Shown one piece after another: positions 40,243 through 50,747 of a DNA stretch of 64,000 nucleotides. Made by a program: the position numbers and the translations under genes. Numbering within the stretch: position 1 is the first letter of the stretch; each line of letters starts with the position of its first letter. Source of the stretch: Rachicladosporium sp. CCFEE 5018 (taxonomy: Eukaryota > Ascomycota > Dothideomycetes > Cladosporiales > Cladosporiaceae); assembly GCA_002077045.2 (NCBI GenBank), contig KZ111169.1, positions 201,226 through 265,225 on the forward strand, in the 5' to 3' direction. The notes under the pieces are model-generated. The model was not told the DNA's origin and ran no database searches. It saw only the letters and a list, made by a program, of their open reading frames with translations.

Positions 40243-42126
40243 CTACCCAGACGATCGAATCGTGCTGATCAGATCCCCCAGTTGTTCTGCTGTGTACCGT
40301 CCTGTCTGGCTCATATATCTTAACGCATCTCTAGGCGAGCGGCCGTTCGTACATAAAGTCCTGAACTCTACGACAACTGGATCTTGAGTGCCAGAGTCCA
40401 CACGACGGACGCCCTCTAATCGCCTCGGGCTATTTGAAGCTCGCCCACGACCCCGCGATATGGTGGCTAGTGCTCGCTGTGCCTGCTCGAGCGTGTAGCC
40501 CTTGCTCACCGACATTCGGAGTGTCAGGCGAAGAGCATCTTCATCTTCCATGTCGCGATCGCGCAGGCTCTTGTATAGCCGTAAGATAGCGTATTGGGGA
40601 GAGAGGCGCTCTTCCAGTCGATCATCCTTGGTGTCGTCCGACTGGCTATCTTCGTCCTCTTTGTTGGCGCGTTGATTAGCTTGAACCCTGCTTTTATCCT
40701 TGTAATCATGGTCGTGGTCGTCGTTATCGTCATCCTCTTTCTCATCATCATCGTCCTCGTTGTCGGGATCATCACTATCATTCTCCTCGGGCTGGTCATC
40801 ACTCACTTTGCGTGCTCTGTCAGAGCTTTTCCTACTCGATTCGGGTCCATCCCCTTTCGTCCTCTCACGCTGCGAGCGCATAAGCGCTTCTTCTTCTCTC
40901 GTCAGTTTGATCCGCTGTATCTGTTCAAGCCTCATCATCTCGCGGAGACGAGCCTGACGGCCGTCGATGTTACCGTCTGTCGAGCTGGATTGTTGCGATC
41001 CAGGTCCGGCGCGCTGAGCTACGATCGAAGTACAGACTTCGCGGAAGCATCTCGAAAGCTTCTCTCCAGATTCTGCAGAGACTGTGCCGAAAGGCTTCAC
41101 GTTGACTTCGTGCTCTATCGAACACACATGACCAAAGTCTATTCGAGACATCCGATTTAGCTTAGCCGCACGATGATCAGGCTCGACCATGACATGAAGG
41201 TTGAGCATGCCCAGTTCCCCAGGTCGTGGGTTTTCATCGCCTTCACAACCGGGGCCCTTAGGAGATGTGGAGATGGTGGCATGATGATGCTTGATCACCT
41301 GACGCGAGGCAACACCGCGACCACCATACGTCACAATCGGAAGAGCACTGCAATAATTTTTGCCCGGACGAATGACAACGAAACAGCGCACTTCGGATGT
41401 TGTAGCCGAGATCGACCTCGAGGGCTTTGAAGATTTCACTGTCTCATGTTCGTATGTAGGATCACTACCAGGTGGATCTGTCCATAGCATGTGGAACACT
41501 CTGCCGACGGTAAAGTATCTTTCGGGCTTCGCGCACTTGCGAAAACTGGGATCGAACGGTTCCGAAACATTTGCTGTGCCCTTAATCATCTCCTCTGCTT
41601 CAATGCCAGCTTTGAATAGTGCAACGTCCGTGATTTGTGACTTTGGCCCTTTGGTAATGACTGTGCGTACGCGAGTATTTGAGTTTTCCGCACTGAAGGT
41701 CTGCTCCGCTTCAATGCTATCAAAGTAGGAGCATTCTGCCCTGCCCTCGCGATCTGGCCCTTTATTAATAGCGAGACCCGCCGTACGGCTGCTGAGATTG
41801 GCCAATCTGTCTGGAGTGTGAGCATGCTGCACGATTCCGGATTGTAGTTCGTATTGGCCTCGAGCCGGAGCACTTGATACTGCCTGAGATATCGGAGTAT
41901 CCCCGTATTGACCAGACCCTACGTATCGCGGGGCGTCTGGACGTACTTTGGAAGTCGAACGAGTCCTCTGAGACTCAGTAAACACAGAGTCACGGCTTCG
42001 GCTTCGGCTTGAGTCTGCCGCGATGCGGTCGCGTGAAGGTGGGTCCCTGCGAGGGTCTCGTCGGTCGTCGATCACTCTCTGTCTGTGTTTATTCGCATCC
42101 TCCTCGATGCCAACTCTTGGACTCAT
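40243..42126 (-). CDS. DUF6590 domain protein (627 aa), only in copy A
   Basis: One exon, start MSPRVGIEEDANKHRQR. The N-terminal 200 residues are Arg/Ser/Asp-rich and disordered. The DUF6590-type domain covers about residues 205-370: FTVGRVFHMLWTDPPGS, VRCFVVIRPGKNYCSALPIVTYGGRG, HHATISTSPKGPG, GELGMLNLHVMVEP and NRMSRIDFGHVCSIEHEVNVKPFG. This domain is frequent in fungal proteins of unknown role. A helical charged region follows, then an almost pure Asp/Glu stretch (about 455-485) and two short helical repeats near the C terminus (YTLEQAQRALATI and YTAEQLGDLISTI), UBA-like in spacing. Deleted from copy B together with its surroundings. Confidence 0.8.
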   Translation of the reverse strand: MSPRVGIEEDANKHRQRVIDDRRDPRRDPPSRDRIAADSSRSRSRDSVFTESQRTRSTSKVRPDAPRYVGSGQYGDTPISQAVSSAPARGQYELQSGIVQHAHTPDRLANLSSRTAGLAINKGPDREGRAECSYFDSIEAEQTFSAENSNTRVRTVITKGPKSQITDVALFKAGIEAEEMIKGTANVSEPFDPSFRKCAKPERYFTVGRVFHMLWTDPPGSDPTYEHETVKSSKPSRSISATTSEVRCFVVIRPGKNYCSALPIVTYGGRGVASRQVIKHHHATISTSPKGPGCEGDENPRPGELGMLNLHVMVEPDHRAAKLNRMSRIDFGHVCSIEHEVNVKPFGTVSAESGEKLSRCFREVCTSIVAQRAGPGSQQSSSTDGNIDGRQARLREMMRLEQIQRIKLTREEEALMRSQRERTKGDGPESSRKSSDRARKVSDDQPEENDSDDPDNEDDDDEKEDDDNDDHDHDYKDKSRVQANQRANKEDEDSQSDDTKDDRLEERLSPQYAILRLYKSLRDRDMEDEDALRLTLRMSVSKGYTLEQAQRALATISRGRGRASNSPRRLEGVRRVDSGTQDPVVVEFRTLCTNGRSPRDALRYMSQTGRYTAEQLGDLISTIRSSG

Positions 42127-42526
42127 TGTATGCTCTGAACCCCCTAAAGGTAACGTCTGGGACGGGTGTCCGGTGTTCCGGCTGGTCTACGTGCGTAGTA
42201 TCGTGAAACGGTAACAATGTCCGGGCGCATGTACTCAAGGGCTCGTTGCTGTGCCGAAGTGGAACCCCTTTCCCTCAGTCTGGCGCCCTATATAAGAGGC
42301 GCAGGTTGATCTTGCGACGATGATAAGCGAACCGAGCGCCACGTCAGGTGAACGCATGCGTGGACCAATCTCAGCCTTGTCACACCCCCCCCGGACGCGG
42401 GAGGCTGTCACACGGTACTCTGCATTTCCTTCCCTTCGGATCACTGCTTGAGAACACGAACAGTTGCTCAAGCTGAAGGTTTGACCTGCTAAATTGTTGT
42501 CGAGGCAATACCGATATCTAGAAGCC
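42127..42526. promoter_or_regulatory. Promoter region between DUF6590 gene and membrane-protein gene, copy A
   Basis: 400 bp between divergent starts, absent from copy B. A TATATAAGA sequence at 42291-42299 is a reasonable TATA candidate, but its direction relative to either gene is not clear. Confidence 0.4.
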
Positions 42527-44689
42527 ATGCAGAGCTTACTTCCGGTCTACATCAGACGAGTCTGGACAGATCACTTTGGAGGTTAGTGCGACTGAGCACC
42601 AGAGAACCTTTGGACATACGCTGACTTCTCGCAGGCGTCTGGAAATTGACTGTGAGCGAGGATGATAATGTATGGATTACTACGATCTCCATGTTGCTCT
42701 ATGCAGTCGCTCTGCCAAGCATACAGGTGATTCTGGCTCACACTCTCACCTTCCTTCTATTCTATTTCAACTTTAAAGCTCCAAAGAAAGCAGAGGTGAA
42801 TGAAGCCTCTCCACTCCTCCCCAAGACCGAGACCAAGACCAAGCAGCCGCTTCGCAGCTACGCGTGGAAGGTCCTGATCTGGTCAGCGTCGGTGGTCGTG
42901 CTTGGTTGCACGTGGGCTCTCGCGACTGACCATGCTTCGAAGAATTCGGCGGGCGAGATAGCGCTATCCGGCGCGGTAACCTGCGGATACTGGGGACTTC
43001 GAGCCGATGCCAATGACAAAGCACTCAACAAGGATGCACTAGAGCAAGGATCCAAAGAGGCACGGGCTGGCCAGTACGCACGAGACTGCTACGGGTTTCG
43101 CACTTCCAATGGCCCGAACCAATGTGAAGTGTTCAAGGAGCCTAGCATCGAAACGCTCGAGGTCTTTGAAAACCAGACGTGTCCGTTCGCAGAGAAGAAG
43201 TATTGCGAAGACAGCCAGAACACCGCCAGAATACTCACTACAGGTCTGGTCGATGCAAAGTCACTCGGTATAAATGCTGACCGAACGCCACTACTGAATC
43301 GCACCACTATGTGTGTTCCACTAGACATCGATGCTGGCTTTGCTAGGAAACCTTCTGACGACTCGAGCATCGGCGCGTGGGAATACTACCTGGGCCCCAA
43401 AGGCGATCACAATGAGACAGAGTACACATTCCGTCAATTTGGAGACCCCTTCGACTTCGACGTCCGGTCGTACACGATGAGGTGAGTGAGCGGCTCGCAG
43501 TTTATTGATCGGTAACTTCTCTAATATGCGTCCTCACAGTACGTACGTACATGAGTACAGCAAGTCCTGGGAGCAGAATTATTGGCATCCTCGTGCGGAG
43601 CTTGCTATACGAGATGGCTTGACCATGAAGTCCCAGCCCCATGCTCTCACGATCATGTTTGTCAATTCGTGCCGATTGTTTTATCAGAAAAACTCGGATG
43701 ATTCGATCTTCCCGGCGCAGACTCATCGTGCTGATGGTCTCTATGCGAACTACGACAGTCGAGCTCGACCCCTTGCATGCATCGACTGGATCGAACTATG
43801 CACACCGGAAGGTAAGTGTGATCACCCGAGTGTTGCTGACAACGATGCCGACATTGCACATGAATTCACGAGATACGCGATGAACAAGTCCACATCCTAC
43901 GACGGCATTTTTGCGCGTGGTGCATCTGCACTGGACGCTCAATCTCGCATTCGAGGCGACGTGTCTCTGCCTCTGTCGGAGAGTCCTCCCCAATGGGCCG
44001 TGGAGAGTGAGATCATTTTCCAGACATCCCTTGCACGCATGCAATACGATGCATTTGATATTGCTAGCGGAGCCGGCAGTGATAGGCTTGACATTTATGA
44101 GGAGACCTTGCCGCCAAAGTTTCGGGAGAATAAGTCGTGCAAATTGTTCACATTCCAGCTACCGAAGGGGTATCACAACCTCGGATTCGTGCAGATGATC
44201 TTGGTCCAATTTATTTTACCCTTGGGCATTTTCCTCCTTGGGTTTGAGACGGACCGGGACTTTAGCGCGGAGAAACAAGAGTTAGGATGGTTCAAAGACA
44301 GCAAGCTCACTTACTTCGATCGGGCATGTGTGCCCGCCGGGCATCTCTTAAGATGGCTGACCAGACCTACTCATACGGCAGACGCTTCCGCGACACCGCC
44401 CCTTGATGATGGCCATGGAGCAAGACCGGGCAGTAGTGGCGCCCAGAGTCACCGAAGCTGTGGTTCCACCCACCCACCCGCACGTGCCAATGCATCGGAT
44501 CCAGAAGACACGTCACAAGCATCCGCATCGCAACGACTCGATGAAGAAGTCTCCAACGCCCGGCATGCTTCCGAGGCGTCGTCTACCGGTCAACCTATCG
44601 CTCCTGGGTCAACAACTCCCGAGACGCCCGACTTGCAGCCGCCGTCCGGTACGTCCGCTTCTGATGGGACGTCTGCGTTCAAGAGCTGA
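42527..44689 (+). CDS. Unknown fungal membrane protein (683 aa), copy A
   Basis: Exons are 42527-42581 (MQSLLPVYIRRVWTDHFG), 42635-43481 and 43540-44689; introns are 42582-42634 (53 bp, phase 1) and 43482-43539 (58 bp, phase 2). Membrane segments: SMLLYAVALPSIQVILAHTL (about 35-60), VLIWSASVVVLGCTWALA (about 90-108) and, late, GFVQMILVQFILPLGIFLLGF (about 515-535). Between helices 2 and 3 lies a large, presumably extracytoplasmic domain of 400 residues with N-glycosylation sites (NQT, NRT, NET) and several Cys. The C-terminal 130 residues are Ser/Thr/Pro-rich and disordered. The frame ends earlier than in copy B. Lineage-specific; no function known to me. Confidence 0.8.
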
Positions 44690-45604
44690 ATCTACCGGCA
44701 CCACCCCATACTCGGGCATAACCGCTATAATCGTGGACCGTGGCGCAGATGTTCTTGTGCCAGGATCAGGGCGAGGGCGCGACCGCGCAGCGATGCACTG
44801 AGCAAGTTGTTGGCCTCTCATAGAGGGGGATCGTCCTGGCATGGCTTATTAATACTGTTTCCAGCGCGTTGTGCCTGGAGAATGTGCTGCATAGCGTATT
44901 CGACAAAGAGGGAGACGGCAAGTTATGAGCCCGAGCCATGAGAGAGATAGGCCCTTCAACGACTTACTACTGTGCGACGAGGACAGCAAGAGTCCATTTA
45001 GTGTATGCTATACGCGCTGCCAGCAAGAGTAACCGCGACCCATCGAACGGTGTCGCAAACGCTATCCATAATCCTGTTGGAGCACGTGGGAACAACATCC
45101 CGTTGCATTGAGAGAGCTTTGCAGAGGAAAGGTTGACGCATGGCTTAGAACATCGGTGGCAGATACATTGCGATATAATGATAATTGGGTGCTAGAAAGC
45201 AGCACCTGTGCAATCCACGACAATGGCCGCTGAATTGTGAGACTGTGCTTTGCTAACAGTGTGGCATCCGCCAAGTCTCTGCTTGCCAATCTCGCTCGCA
45301 GAAGAGGGGCATGGAGGGGTACAAAATTTATTCCTCACATGCCCAAAACATCGAACATCATCCATTGCGGCAGTTGATCGCCCACTTGCCGAGCCCAATG
45401 GCTGCAGATTTCGACGTCCCAGGGAAGCTAGCTGGCAGTAGACGCGTTCGCGAATGGTAACGTAGTGCACTGTATTCCTTGTCGTCTACTTTCTCCGTCA
45501 AGTATCGCTTTCTTCCCTAGTCCTCTCGATAACATTCCATTCCATCTTCAAGTCCAGTCTGCTAAGTCGTCTCCAAGTCAGATACTCTTCCAAAGATCGC
45601 AAAC
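44690..45604. other. Intergenic, copy A, strongly diverged from copy B
   Basis: 915 bp. The first part is the relic of the extra C-terminal codons kept in copy B. The rest is only patchily similar to 57498-58275. The last 170 bp are a C/T-rich leader for the MetE-like gene. Confidence 0.45.
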
Positions 45605-46537
45605 ATGGCTCCCTCCAACCTCCCTTTTCACGCCGACCACATCGGCTCTCTCATCCGCCCCTCCTCCGTCTCAGAAGCCCAAGAATCTTTCTCCGCCGGC
45701 AAAATCTCCTCCTCCGACCTGAAAGATGCTCAAACCACAGCGATCAAAGACGTCGTCTCGGCACAAATCAAGCACAACGTCCGCGCCCTTACAAACGGCG
45801 AGTTCGACCGCAAATACTACTTCTCGGGCTTCTTCGAGAACCTCGAAGGAATGCGAGAGATCCAGAACGTCCCCTGGGACATGGCCAGACTCTCCGCACC
45901 GCCAATTGCGGCGTTGAAGAAGGCAGGGAAGAACTACCCCATGGCGGTGGTCTGTGAGGGCAAGATAAAGTGGACGAAGAGCACATACCTCGAGAATTGG
46001 GAGACGCTCAAAGCCTCCGTACCGCAGGACAAGATCGGCGAGTGCAAGTTCACGATGCCGCCACCGTGCTACTTCCACCTTCGCCTCGCGCCAGGGAAGT
46101 GCTATAGCAGCGATGCCTATGCCAATGACGCAGACTTCTTCGCAGACCTCACAGCCGCCTATCGACAAGAATTCAAGGCCCTTTACGACGCCGGGCTACG
46201 AAACATCCAAATCGACGACCCAACGCTAGCCTACTTCTGCTCCGACGAGATGCTCGACGGACTGCGAAAAGACGGAGAAGACCCAGACAAACTCTTCGAC
46301 ACCTACCTGCAAGCGCATAATGACACGCTCAAAGACCGACCCTCAGACCTACACATAGGGCTACACGTCTGCCGCGGAAACTTCAGCAAAGGCATGCACT
46401 TCAGCGAAGGCTCGTACGAGAAAATCGCCTCGCGTTTCTTCAAAACGCTCAACTACGATACCTTCTACCTCGAGTACGATAACCCTCGATCCGGCGGGTT
46501 CGAGCCCTTGCGCTTCTTACCCGTAGGAAAGAAGTAA
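45605..46537 (+). pseudogene. MetE-like (UROD/MetE fold) protein, copy A: C-terminally truncated
   Basis: Identical in most of its length to the intact copy B gene at 58276. It starts MAPSNLPFHADHIGSLIRP and stops after FLPVGKK because 210 bp present in copy B (59205-59414) are replaced by a single base. The downstream sequence of copy B (LGLVKSVAEELWPKKA) follows directly but out of frame after the stop TAA (46535-46537). The lost 87 C-terminal residues contain the SPQCGFAS motif with the Zn-ligand Cys of MetE-type methyltransferases, so the 310-aa product should be inactive if made. Confidence 0.8.
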
Positions 46538-47175
46538 GTTGGGGTTGGTGAAGAGTGTGGCGGAGGAGCTGTGGCCGAAGAAGGCGTAAAGGCGGTGGTC
46601 GAGATCTCTGGACGGTGGCATGATTCAACATTGCATTTGAGCGTGGGTGTTGGCGAAGGAAAAGTTAGAGGCAGATTCAACGACTTGCTGAGCAATACTC
46701 TGAATGGATGACATTGCACGTACTTCACCAATGGAGTGAAGAGAAGTCAGGCGCAAGCGGGGAGGTCGAGATAAGATATGGTTGCCAACATGGAAGGAGC
46801 GATCTGAAGAAAGTAGAATAGCAAGAGCGAAAGCAGCTTGTTCCGACTTCACTTCTGCAGCCTTAGTCTCATGTCGACTCGAATGCGCATTGTTGGCACA
46901 CGATTACTCATGTGAGGTCGCGGTGATGTTTCATCAGTGAATTCGATCGACTTTATTGTGATAGTGCCAAAGCAGACGGTGTATACTGCTCCCAACTGTC
47001 GGCTGTAGTTTATGCATCTCTAAGTCAAGCCGTTGCCGCTTACCACTTTCCATTTACAGCCACCGTACTGACCTGCTTAAACGCCTCGCTCAAGCGCACA
47101 CACAGCGTTCGTTAAGCAATGCCGAATCGAAAGGTCCCACCATATTCGGAACGTGCGAGCAGACTTGCATGTACT
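46538..47175. other. Intergenic MetE-like / desaturase, copy A
   Basis: 638 bp, nearly identical to 59418-60053 in copy B. It lies between convergent genes and contains no supported gene. Confidence 0.5.
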
Positions 47176-47612
47176 CTACTGGCTCTTCACCGGGTCGCGA
47201 GCAGGCGCAACACCGTTTCCATTCCTGTTGCGGAAGAAGTGGACATCCTTGCCCTCGCCCTCAGCTCCTTCGTTGGGCTCGACCCACTGGCACCACCTGG
47301 CGCTCTTGTACAAGCTCTGTAGGAAGCCGATGCTGCCGTTCTTGGTGTCGCTGCGGTAGTGACGGCCCATGACGGGCTTTATAGCCTCGGTCGCCTCATC
47401 GGCGTGGTAGAAAGGGATCGTGGACATGTAGTGGTGCAGGACGTGGGTCTCGACAATGCCGTGCATGAGGGTGCGGCCGATGAAGCCGAATTCACGATCG
47501 ATCGTGGCGGCCGCACCGCGGGCGAAGGTCCAGGTCGCACCAGTGTAGTGAGGAAGGGAGGGATCGGTGTGCTGGAGGTAGGTGATGGCGACTGTGAAAG
47601 ACGTCAGTATAT
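47176..47612 (-). CDS. FAD2: Delta-12 fatty acid desaturase, copy A: last exon only, cut by gap
   Basis: Coding part 47176-47591 (exon 2), followed upstream by 21 bp of the intron and then the N run. It reads VAITYLQHTDPSLPHYTGATWT through the third histidine box HVLHH, then HYMSTIPFYHADEA and the C-terminal half ending ARDPVKSQ. Unlike copy B there is no stop after the box, so this copy of the exon is intact. Exon 1 with the first two boxes would lie in the gap or may be missing. Confidence 0.85.
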
Positions 47613-47712
47613 NNNNNNNNNNNNNNNNNNNNNNNNNNNNNNNNNNNNNNNNNNNNNNNNNNNNNNNNNNNNNNNNNNNNNNNNNNNNNNNNNNNNNNNN
47701 NNNNNNNNNNNN
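47613..47712. other. Assembly gap, 100 N
   Basis: Joins the 3' half of a desaturase gene (left) to the interior of SCC4 (right). The left flank equals 60054-60490 and the right flank equals 31590 onward, so nothing in the sequence proves that these two contigs are neighbours. Confidence 0.98.
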
Positions 47713-50319
47713 TTCGCAGCTGGCCAACTCCGTGGTAACGATATACGGCAACGCCAGCCATCTGGAACATATCATCCATCTGGCCCGTCTCATCAAGCGC
47801 CTCGAGTGGCGACTCATCAGCAAGCCCGTCAACCTCAGGCACCAAGACTGGAAGCCCGGCCTGCTCCGCCACAGGTCTATACGCAGCACCCTCCAGCTGT
47901 ACATCCCGGACTAGCCCCTAAGAGAGTAGATCCGTCTCGGATCCAAGCTGTCAAACAGCCTCCACCGTTCGTGCCAAGTCCTTCGCAAGCACCCAGATCC
48001 GTGGCTCAGCCACTGTCGATGTCGCAATCGCAAGGACTTCCCGCGACTAAGCAACAGCTTGGACGTAAGCCACTGGCGAGCCAGGGTGTTGCAGCTTACG
48101 ACTTCTCTCAACGCCATACCCAGACTATGTCCGATGCAAAGCCGACACCGCCTGCACCTGGCAAGACCGCATACGTGCAGATCCCGACACATCATGTCGT
48201 CGACAAAGTGCAGAAGACTTCGAAGCCGCAGTCACGTGCGCCTAAACGACGCAAGTCCAATGAAGGCGTAGCAGTGCATGTCACGCCCATCCCAGCACCC
48301 GTACCTCTGCCGTCCAAGCTTGCGCATCAGCCTGCAAAGCTGCCACTGTCAGCTCCTGCTCCGTCCGTCCAACCCGCTGAGCAAGTGCCACCCAGCATAC
48401 ATGATCTTACGGTCCTGCTTGCTCTTGCTGATGAATACCTCACGGCAGCTCACTCGATGAGCGCACATCTCTGCTCCGGCGATGCTACGGAGGAGCACTG
48501 GGAGAGCTATCATGCCATGATCGCCACTGCACTGGGATGCTTGGAGTCCGCTTCGAAGGACTGGGGCACGCACGAGCCGCGAAAGCAGGCTCGGATCAGA
48601 CTTAAGCTCGCTGAAGTCCTGCTGGAGGAGACTACGAACTCGGAGGAGCTAGCGGACCTGCTCGTCAAGGGAATTGACCATTGTGAGCGGGAACGACTGA
48701 TCGACATCAAGTATGCGATGAAGCATCTGGAGGTACGAGCACAGTTTCAAAGCAGTCCTAAGTCAGCTTTCAAGCTTGCCGGGACCGCCATTGCAGATGC
48801 TCAAGCACAGCGGCTACAGCGATGGGTTTACGCCTTCAGATTCCTTCGCATCTCCCTCAGCATGCAGTCGGGTGGACCCTCCGAGACTGCGTCGACGCTC
48901 AAGCATCTTACTGAGCTTACCGCTGAAGCTGATGCACGACAAGACGTGGCTGTACAGATCGTCACAGCTTCGCTCGAGGCCATCATGCATGTTCACTCGA
49001 ACAGACCGGATGCTCTTGAGTCGGCGCAGCGAGCACTCACTGCTGCTCGTACCCATCAGCTGGCGCCTGAAATGGAGAAGCTACCCCAGATGTGTGCCCT
49101 ACTCGACTGCGTAGACTTAGCTTGCAGTTTATCGGACTACCAGAACGAGCAGGCCAAGACCAAGACCGATAGACTGCATCATGACCTCGACAAGCGGACT
49201 CGGACGAACGTTTGGTCGAAGGATGGCTCCTTCCTGATCACGCTCGGTGAAGCAGCGGCTGAGGGCGTGGAAGCGGATACGGCAGGTATCTGCTGCAGGA
49301 CTGCATCGGGTGAGCTCGCCTTGTCATTCCAATGGCTGTCCAGGAGTCAGCTATACATGCTCGGCTACTCGCTCACAGGCTCTGCTTTACTCTGGAGAAA
49401 CAGCGAGGACAGAAAGGCTGAGACCTTCATTGCGCAAGGGCTGAAGCTGAATCAGCCTTTGCCAGATGGACTCAGTCTGTCTGTACGTGCCTACGGGGAG
49501 ATGCAAGCTGTGCAAAGACGCATGGCATTAGAGGCGAAGCTGGTAATGATCTTCGCATACTGCACGAGAGCGAACTGGGCATCGACAGCCGACGCAATTG
49601 ATGACATTCGTGGGGACTCGAGCTACACTGCCGATCTGCAGGACGAAACCACCGCAGCCACGCTCCTCTACCTCGCAGGCCTCTGTAAGCACGGCCTAGG
49701 CGATCTTGAGACCGCTCTCTCAGTCTACCAATCACCCAGCCTCACCATTGATCCTCGCAGCAAAGCGGCACCATACCTCAGAGACCTTCGCCTTCTAGCC
49801 GGTCTCAATCAGACCCCTATCCTTCGGTCCCTCAAACCTGCCTCCGCCTACCCTCTACTCGCCACCCTCCACGCTCTCTGCCAATCTCACACCTCCCCCT
49901 CCATCCGCTCAGCTTACCAAATCCTCGCCGCCTCCTCCTCGCCCTCTTCCCTTCCCATCATCAAACAAAAGCAGTACCTGCAAGCCGCTCTCACGCCTGC
50001 TCAGGTCGCTAAGAACTCCCAGATGCTGAGCATTATCATGAATACCATGACGGAGATGTTCTTCACTGGTATTGTGGGTAAGCAGGCTTTGCAGAGTGCT
50101 GATGCGGGGACTCAGCTTGCGACCAAGAGTGCGGATCCGCTTTGGGGAGTTGTGGCCCAGGGTATGTATCGGAGTTTGTTGGCGAGGAGTGGAGAGGTAG
50201 GCAAGGTGGACATCGTAGAGAAGAGGGTCAGGCAAGGCTGGGAGAAGGTGCCAGAGGGGGTGCGGGAGCGGCTAGAGGGTCAGTGGGAGAAGGCGAGGGA
50301 GGTCAAGAATGGTGCTTGA
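47713..50319 (+). CDS. SCC4: Cohesin loading factor Scc4/Mau2, copy B (N terminus in gap)
   Basis: The frame starts in the gap at FAAGQLRGNDIRQ and runs to 50319; about 95 N-terminal residues known from copy A are missing. The first 700 bp are nearly identical to copy A. The helical body differs by many silent and a moderate number of conservative changes (for example HWESYHAMI versus HWEIYHAMI, DAIDDIRGDSSY versus EAIEELRADTTY). All conserved blocks are kept and no stop or frameshift is seen, so this copy is under constraint. Codons read upstream of the gap belong to the antisense of the desaturase and are not part of it. Confidence 0.88.
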   Translation, partial: FAAGQLRGNDIRQRQPSGTYHPSGPSHQAPRVATHQQARQPQAPRLEARPAPPQVYTQHPPAVHPGLAPKRVDPSRIQAVKQPPPFVPSPSQAPRSVAQPLSMSQSQGLPATKQQLGRKPLASQGVAAYDFSQRHTQTMSDAKPTPPAPGKTAYVQIPTHHVVDKVQKTSKPQSRAPKRRKSNEGVAVHVTPIPAPVPLPSKLAHQPAKLPLSAPAPSVQPAEQVPPSIHDLTVLLALADEYLTAAHSMSAHLCSGDATEEHWESYHAMIATALGCLESASKDWGTHEPRKQARIRLKLAEVLLEETTNSEELADLLVKGIDHCERERLIDIKYAMKHLEVRAQFQSSPKSAFKLAGTAIADAQAQRLQRWVYAFRFLRISLSMQSGGPSETASTLKHLTELTAEADARQDVAVQIVTASLEAIMHVHSNRPDALESAQRALTAARTHQLAPEMEKLPQMCALLDCVDLACSLSDYQNEQAKTKTDRLHHDLDKRTRTNVWSKDGSFLITLGEAAAEGVEADTAGICCRTASGELALSFQWLSRSQLYMLGYSLTGSALLWRNSEDRKAETFIAQGLKLNQPLPDGLSLSVRAYGEMQAVQRRMALEAKLVMIFAYCTRANWASTADAIDDIRGDSSYTADLQDETTAATLLYLAGLCKHGLGDLETALSVYQSPSLTIDPRSKAAPYLRDLRLLAGLNQTPILRSLKPASAYPLLATLHALCQSHTSPSIRSAYQILAASSSPSSLPIIKQKQYLQAALTPAQVAKNSQMLSIIMNTMTEMFFTGIVGKQALQSADAGTQLATKSADPLWGVVAQGMYRSLLARSGEVGKVDIVEKRVRQGWEKVPEGVRERLEGQWEKAREVKNGA

Positions 50320-50747
50320 GGCAACTACGACCTCGGGCCAGTATTTTGCTCGAACGAAGTGATGATGTGGGAGTGAAGCTTGCTCTAGCTGCACGTGCTA
50401 ACGACCATCGCTCAGATGAGAGCCCCCCTGCCATCACTTGCTTTGCTGCTCCTCCCAGTGATCTCAGGCAAGACCCAGCCGGTTTGAGCCTATACCGCCT
50501 AAGTACCTCAGGCATTAGGCGGACTCCTTATGCATATAGCCATAGGTAAGTGAGACTTTGAACATATGTACACTCTCTCATACTACTCTATTCATCTTAC
50601 ACACGCATCCTCGACATTATTCAGCGCGCTTGCAACTATCTACCACACTTCTGCTTCTACTCTTTCCACTCTACAACCTATTCATCGAACCATCCATCTT
50701 CCTCCTACCTCCCTACGATCAAAACATCTGATCCTAAGGTCGCCATC
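50320..50747. other. Intergenic SCC4 / 424-aa gene, copy B
   Basis: Almost identical to 34656-35081. No gene. Confidence 0.5.

Larger units (their letters stand above)
32412..47612 (+). repeat. Duplicated block, copy A (SCC4 to desaturase exon 2)
   Basis: Gene order, orientation and most of the sequence are repeated at 47713-60490. Copy A is about 15.2 kb and carries the DUF6590 gene that copy B lacks. Similarity includes introns and intergenic DNA and varies from near identity (for example 36915-38280 coding and promoter parts, 46.1-47.6 kb) to strongly diverged (44.7-45.6 kb). The left end overlaps the preceding contig exactly; the right end stops at the second gap. Confidence 0.9.

Noticed and set aside
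40594..41160. Very hydrophobic 188-codon plus-strand frame (Val/Ile-rich, membrane-like)
   Set aside because: It is the antisense of the Asp/Glu-rich stretch of the DUF6590 protein (GAC/GAT read backwards as Val/Ile).
47359..50319. A 986-codon frame running through the second N gap into SCC4 copy B
   Set aside because: The part left of the gap is antisense to the desaturase exon; only the N run joins it to SCC4.
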